Source: Bacteroidales bacterium (GTDB lineage Bacteria > Bacteroidota > Bacteroidia > Bacteroidales > Bacteroidaceae). From it: 14,919 nucleotides of DNA. Made by a program: the position numbers and the translations under genes. The stretch spans positions 1 to 14,919 of the forward strand of contig SFCY01000053.1 of the NCBI GenBank assembly GCA_004558865.1. The letters are read 5' to 3'. Positions 14,646 through 14,919 of this stretch are shown in pieces (within the stretch, counting starts at the first letter, position 1; each line of letters begins with the position of its first letter). The notes beneath the pieces are model-generated. The model was not told where the DNA came from. It ran no database searches and saw only the letters and a list, made by a program, of their open reading frames with translations.

Positions 14646-14684
14646 GCTTCACATCCGCTTGCAGGGGGGGGCGTGTAGGTAGGG

Positions 14685-14700
14685 TTAGGGCCGGCCCTAA
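14685..14700. repeat. 16-bp perfect palindrome
   Basis: TTAGGGCCGGCCCTAA reads the same on both strands. It is followed by AGAAA and shares the word CCTAAAG with the hairpin just upstream, which hints that both arose from the same repeat family. Function unknown. Confidence 0.6.
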
Positions 14701-14854
14701 AGAAATGTTCGACCACTTTGCTGTCATCCGCATATACAACGAATGCCAATTATGAGAATTTAGGCTGATATTCTGACAAAAACCAGTAAAGCCCTTGCTG
14801 CGATGCAAAACCTACAATACTTAAGGCTGGTTCTATAAATTAGGTCGAGTCGTA
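14701..14854. other. non-coding stretch before the second palindromic element
   Basis: This is more A+T-rich than the MATE gene. I see no gene, and only a weak inverted pair (AACCAG at 14781, CTGGTT at 14827). Confidence 0.4.
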
Positions 14855-14919
14855 TTCTGCAAGATATCGGGATTCAAAACGTAAGTTGAAGAGGGAGTGT
14901 AGCGGGCTACACGACCGAT
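14855..14919. repeat. 99-bp palindromic repeat element, copy 2 (cut by the window end)
   Basis: The first 65 bases match 19-83 with a single difference (C at 37, T at 14873), and are in the same orientation. The flank to its left (AGGTCGAGTCGTA) differs from that of copy 1 (TCGAAAAGG), so the repeat starts exactly at TTCTGCA. The right arm lies beyond the window. Confidence 0.85.

Noticed and set aside
13447..14682. Long plus-strand frame overlapping the MATE gene
   Set aside because: Its product is rich in His, Arg, Gly and Ala with no domain, and is explained by the G+C-rich codons of the MATE gene in the other frame.
1..14919. Terminal redundancy of a circular plasmid or phage contig
   Set aside because: The end repeat matches from base 19 rather than base 1, contains a mismatch and has different left flanks, and no replication, mobilisation or phage genes are present.

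Overview
The window looks like chromosomal DNA from a Bacteroidota member of the order Bacteroidales, most likely Prevotella or a close relative. The evidence is promoters of the TTTG-N19-21-TAnnTTTG type, weak or absent Shine-Dalgarno sequences, a BspA-like leucine-rich-repeat protein, Omp28-like and M6-protease exoproteins, and C-termini of the form KG(I/V)YI-x-NG(R/K)K that resemble type IX secretion sorting tails. Genus is an inference; no rRNA or marker gene is present.

Layout. Positions 1-372 carry no gene but hold a 99-bp palindromic element (19-117) and a 3'-UTR hairpin. Positions 373-9021 carry five exported-protein genes, all on the minus strand. In transcription order they are: a secreted protein of unknown function (7570-9021), an M6-family metalloprotease (5771-7549), a propeller/FnIII/cleaved-adhesin-like protein (3654-5774), an Omp28-like thioredoxin-fold protein (2116-3432) and a BspA-like LRR protein (373-2085). 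The first three are tightly packed (20-nt gap, then a 4-nt ATGA overlap). The last two form a second unit with its own clear promoter and an upstream direct repeat. Upstream, on the same strand and closed by its own terminator, is a membrane-anchored TPR/AraC-type regulator (9206-10915), the obvious candidate regulator of the exoprotein genes, though nothing in the sequence proves this.

The right third is on the plus strand: an AAA-ATPase/PD-(D/E)XK nuclease-like gene (11422-12969) with a good promoter, then a MATE-family efflux transporter (13250-14593) whose leader holds a compact array of GC-rich palindromes. The last 326 bases carry no gene. They hold a two-way hairpin, a 16-bp perfect palindrome and the first 65 bases of a second copy of the 99-bp palindromic element, in direct orientation to the first.

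Functionally, the left two thirds read as a regulated exoprotein island: a secreted protease, an adhesin-like surface protein, an LRR surface protein and a thioredoxin-fold envelope protein. The most unusual points are the paired 99-bp palindromes near both window edges, a nearly identical 3'-end cassette (coding tail plus 3' UTR) shared by two otherwise unrelated exoprotein genes, the direct repeats placed at two promoters, and the palindrome array in the MATE leader. I did not find a clear-cut new enzymatic or defence system. The best candidates for something undescribed are the palindromic element and the exchangeable 3'-end cassette.
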